From NCBI GenBank assembly GCA_050299855.1, contig JBNKWQ010000018.1, positions 186,001 through 250,000 on the forward strand: DNA of 64,000 nucleotides, in the 5' to 3' direction. Source of the stretch: Hahella sp050299855 (GTDB lineage: Bacteria > Pseudomonadota > Gammaproteobacteria > Pseudomonadales > Oleiphilaceae). Shown one piece after another: positions 62,286 to 64,000 of this stretch. The notes beneath the pieces were generated by a model, which saw nothing but the letters and a program-made list of their open reading frames with translations, was not told the origin of the DNA and did no database searches. The translations under genes and the position numbers were made by a program. The number at the start of each line of letters is the position of its first letter. Position 1 is the stretch's first letter.

Positions 62286-64000
62286 CTAACAATTCACCAC
62301 GGGTATATCCCCTCTAAAAACAGGGCGACAGCTCCACTTAAGCCCCCAGACAAATACCCCAAAACTGACGATTACCCCGCCAGTCCAATAGAGCGTGCCG
62401 AGAGGATGTTGGCTCAAAGTGGCAAACTGGTATACCAGGCTGGAAATGATATAGCCAATAGAGGTTGTCCAGCTAACCACTGTCAACATCCACATCAGCC
62501 CCGCTTCACGCCGGATGGCGGCCATGACGGCAACACAGGGCGAATACAATAGTACCAGCAGCAGGAAACAGAAAGCGCCGAGGGCACCATCAAAGCCATT
62601 TTGCATTCGGCTCATGGTCGCGGTACTTGACGCATCTCCTGACAATCCCTGCATCTGATCATCAACCTCACCCAGGCCTAATGGGTCCAGAATGGCATTA
62701 CTGAAACCGCGCAGGTTCTCTCCAATAGAGGCAACGGCTTCGCCCAAGGGCTGAGCCAGTTGCCATGTTTCCGGGGCAGGTTCATTATTCAGCACATTAT
62801 CGTTTTTTGAGAGAGAAGAAGCTTCCGGGCTGTAGAGAGATACCATGGTGCCGACGACCGCTTCCTTGGCAAAAATACCGGTAATAAGACCGACGGTGGC
62901 AGGCCAGTTTTCCTCTTTCACCCCTAAAGGTTTTAGCAACGGTGTGGCTGACTGGCCCAAATAAGCCATCAGTGATTGTTCCCGTGCCTGGGTATCAAAA
63001 GTCCCTTGTACGGTCACTGAACTGAGCACCGTCATGAATGTCACCACCAGCACGATGGTTTTACCGGCACGCAGGACAAAAGCCTGCAGGCGATGCCAGG
63101 TGGTGATGAAGATATTGCGCCACACCGGTAGATGATAAGCGGGCATTTCCATCAGGGAAGGTTCTGCCACCAGGGCGAAAATATGTTTGCGGAATAGCCA
63201 GCCGGAAAATACAGCCACCATGATGCCGAATAGATAAAGCAGGAAAATCACATTTTGGCCCTGCTCCGGAAAAAAGGTCGCGGCAAATAACACATAAACG
63301 GTCAGCCTGGCACTGCAGGACATGAAAGGCGCCATCAGCATGGTCAGCAGGCGATCTGCCTGGCGGCTCAGTGTACGCGCCGACATTACCGCCGGCACAT
63401 TACAGCCAAAGCCGACAATCAAGGGTACAAACGCCTGCCCCGGCAGGCCGATGCGCGACATCAGTTTGTCCACGACAAAAGCCGCACGGGACAGATAACC
63501 ACTGTCTTCAAGAAAAGACAGGCACAGGTACAGACCGGCGATCACTGGAACAAAGGTCCCCACGATCTGCATAGCGCCGCCCATGCCGTCGGCCAGTATG
63601 ACATGGATAAATTCCGGTGCGTTCACCAGGCTCAGCAGATGGTGAAATCCATCGACAAACAGAGCGCCGCCCAGAATATCGAAAAAGTCAATAAAGACGG
63701 CACCGAGATTGACCGCCATGGTGAACATGAGATACATCACCGCCAGGAAAATCGGTATGCCCAACCAGCGATGCAACACGATTCGGTCCATGATATCGGT
63801 AAAATTTCGCTGGCTTTCAGTACGCTGGACAACACCTTGCAGGGCCAGGGCAACCTGCAGTTGATGATGGCTGATTTGCGCCAGCATACTCTCGGTGGAA
63901 TGACGACTGGTGGTCGCGTTCCCGAAGTCAGTCGTAGTGGCTGTGGCTTGCTCAGAATGAGCTTGCGCGTGATGAACCAGGTCACCCACAAGCACGTTCA
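62286..64000 (-). CDS. feoB: Ferrous iron transporter FeoB, C-terminal part
   Basis: 569 codons from 63995, in a frame that continues off the right edge. The helical part of the G-domain linker (~1-70) is followed by the membrane part: FVPVIAGLYLCLSFLEDSGYLSRAAFV, the gate motif GFGCNVPAVMSAR, and a second nucleoside-recognition gate (ATVGLITGIFAKEAVVGTM). The N-terminal GTPase domain is outside the window. It imports Fe2+ under low oxygen, matching the anaerobic theme of 44600-57211. Confidence 0.95.
   Translation of the reverse strand, partial: NVLVGDLVHHAQAHSEQATATTTDFGNATTSRHSTESMLAQISHHQLQVALALQGVVQRTESQRNFTDIMDRIVLHRWLGIPIFLAVMYLMFTMAVNLGAVFIDFFDILGGALFVDGFHHLLSLVNAPEFIHVILADGMGGAMQIVGTFVPVIAGLYLCLSFLEDSGYLSRAAFVVDKLMSRIGLPGQAFVPLIVGFGCNVPAVMSARTLSRQADRLLTMLMAPFMSCSARLTVYVLFAATFFPEQGQNVIFLLYLFGIMVAVFSGWLFRKHIFALVAEPSLMEMPAYHLPVWRNIFITTWHRLQAFVLRAGKTIVLVVTFMTVLSSVTVQGTFDTQAREQSLMAYLGQSATPLLKPLGVKEENWPATVGLITGIFAKEAVVGTMVSLYSPEASSLSKNDNVLNNEPAPETWQLAQPLGEAVASIGENLRGFSNAILDPLGLGEVDDQMQGLSGDASSTATMSRMQNGFDGALGAFCFLLLVLLYSPCVAVMAAIRREAGLMWMLTVVSWTTSIGYIISSLVYQFATLSQHPLGTLYWTGGVIVSFGVFVWGLKWSCRPVFRGDIPVVNC

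Noticed and set aside
1..64000. CRISPR array, tRNA, rRNA, prophage or replication origin
   Set aside because: No regularly spaced repeats, cloverleaf, rRNA segments, phage genes or DnaA-box cluster were noticed on reading both strands.

Overview
The window is a chromosomal segment of a gammaproteobacterium. The order phoU-pstB-pstA ... response regulator-phoR-phoB-ubiA-ubiC ... rubredoxin-rubredoxin reductase matches the conserved Pseudomonas-type pho/ubi/rub neighbourhood. However, the flavoprotein hydroxylase at 6508-7800 is UbiF-like, whereas Pseudomonas uses a Coq7-type enzyme. A NhaD-type sodium antiporter and an OmpA protein with calcium-binding repeats fit a marine or haloalkaline relative in the broad Pseudomonadales/Oceanospirillales group. 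The species cannot be named from sequence reading alone. The DNA is almost fully coding, with short intergenic gaps.

Layout. 1-2123: end of the Pst phosphate importer and phoU. 2323-6118: a DUF2059-like secreted protein, nhaD behind a structured leader that looks like a riboswitch, and an alpha/beta hydrolase. 6115-14712: housekeeping and envelope genes (hinT, ubiF, a YbaK-like deacylase, an OmpA/TSP3 protein, mscS, a methyltransferase, VanZ-like, DUF2971, cysZ). Within this block, at about 12072-12270 on the minus strand, lies an unannotated CsrB/RsmZ-type small RNA with a GacA/UvrY-like box upstream. 14764-23812: response regulator, phoR-phoB (with a Pho box), ubiC-ubiA, a KefB-like antiporter, hpt and rubA-rubB. 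23914-41670: an OmpA lipoprotein, tesB, MBL hydrolase, two c-di-GMP proteins, pit, and DHH, DUF488, DUF1835 and YgiQ genes.

41700-44590 is an accessory scar. The last 36 codons of an integron-type integrase lie opposite three AT-rich cassette-like genes separated by attC-like sites. A truncated IS91-family transposase follows and abuts a truncated O-methyltransferase. 44600-57211 is an anaerobic respiration block: narX divergent from narGHJI, a parvulin isomerase, and ubiT/ubiUV for oxygen-independent ubiquinone synthesis. The narX-narG gap carries a near-perfect FNR box at the class II distance from a -10 box, and a NarL-type 7-2-7 inverted repeat. 57426-59786 holds a DGPF (YCII) protein, an ECF42-type sigma factor and a glutathione transferase. 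60250-62064 is an unrecognised three-gene operon (lipoprotein, small helical protein, coiled-coil membrane protein). The window ends inside feoB.

Three themes link the genes. Phosphate: pst, phoU, phoBR and pit. Quinone and nitrate respiration: ubiA, ubiC and ubiF for the aerobic route, ubiTUV for the anaerobic route, and nar. Signalling: a CsrB-like RNA, c-di-GMP enzymes, an orphan response regulator and an ECF sigma. The most notable non-coding signals are the CsrB-like RNA and the nhaD leader.
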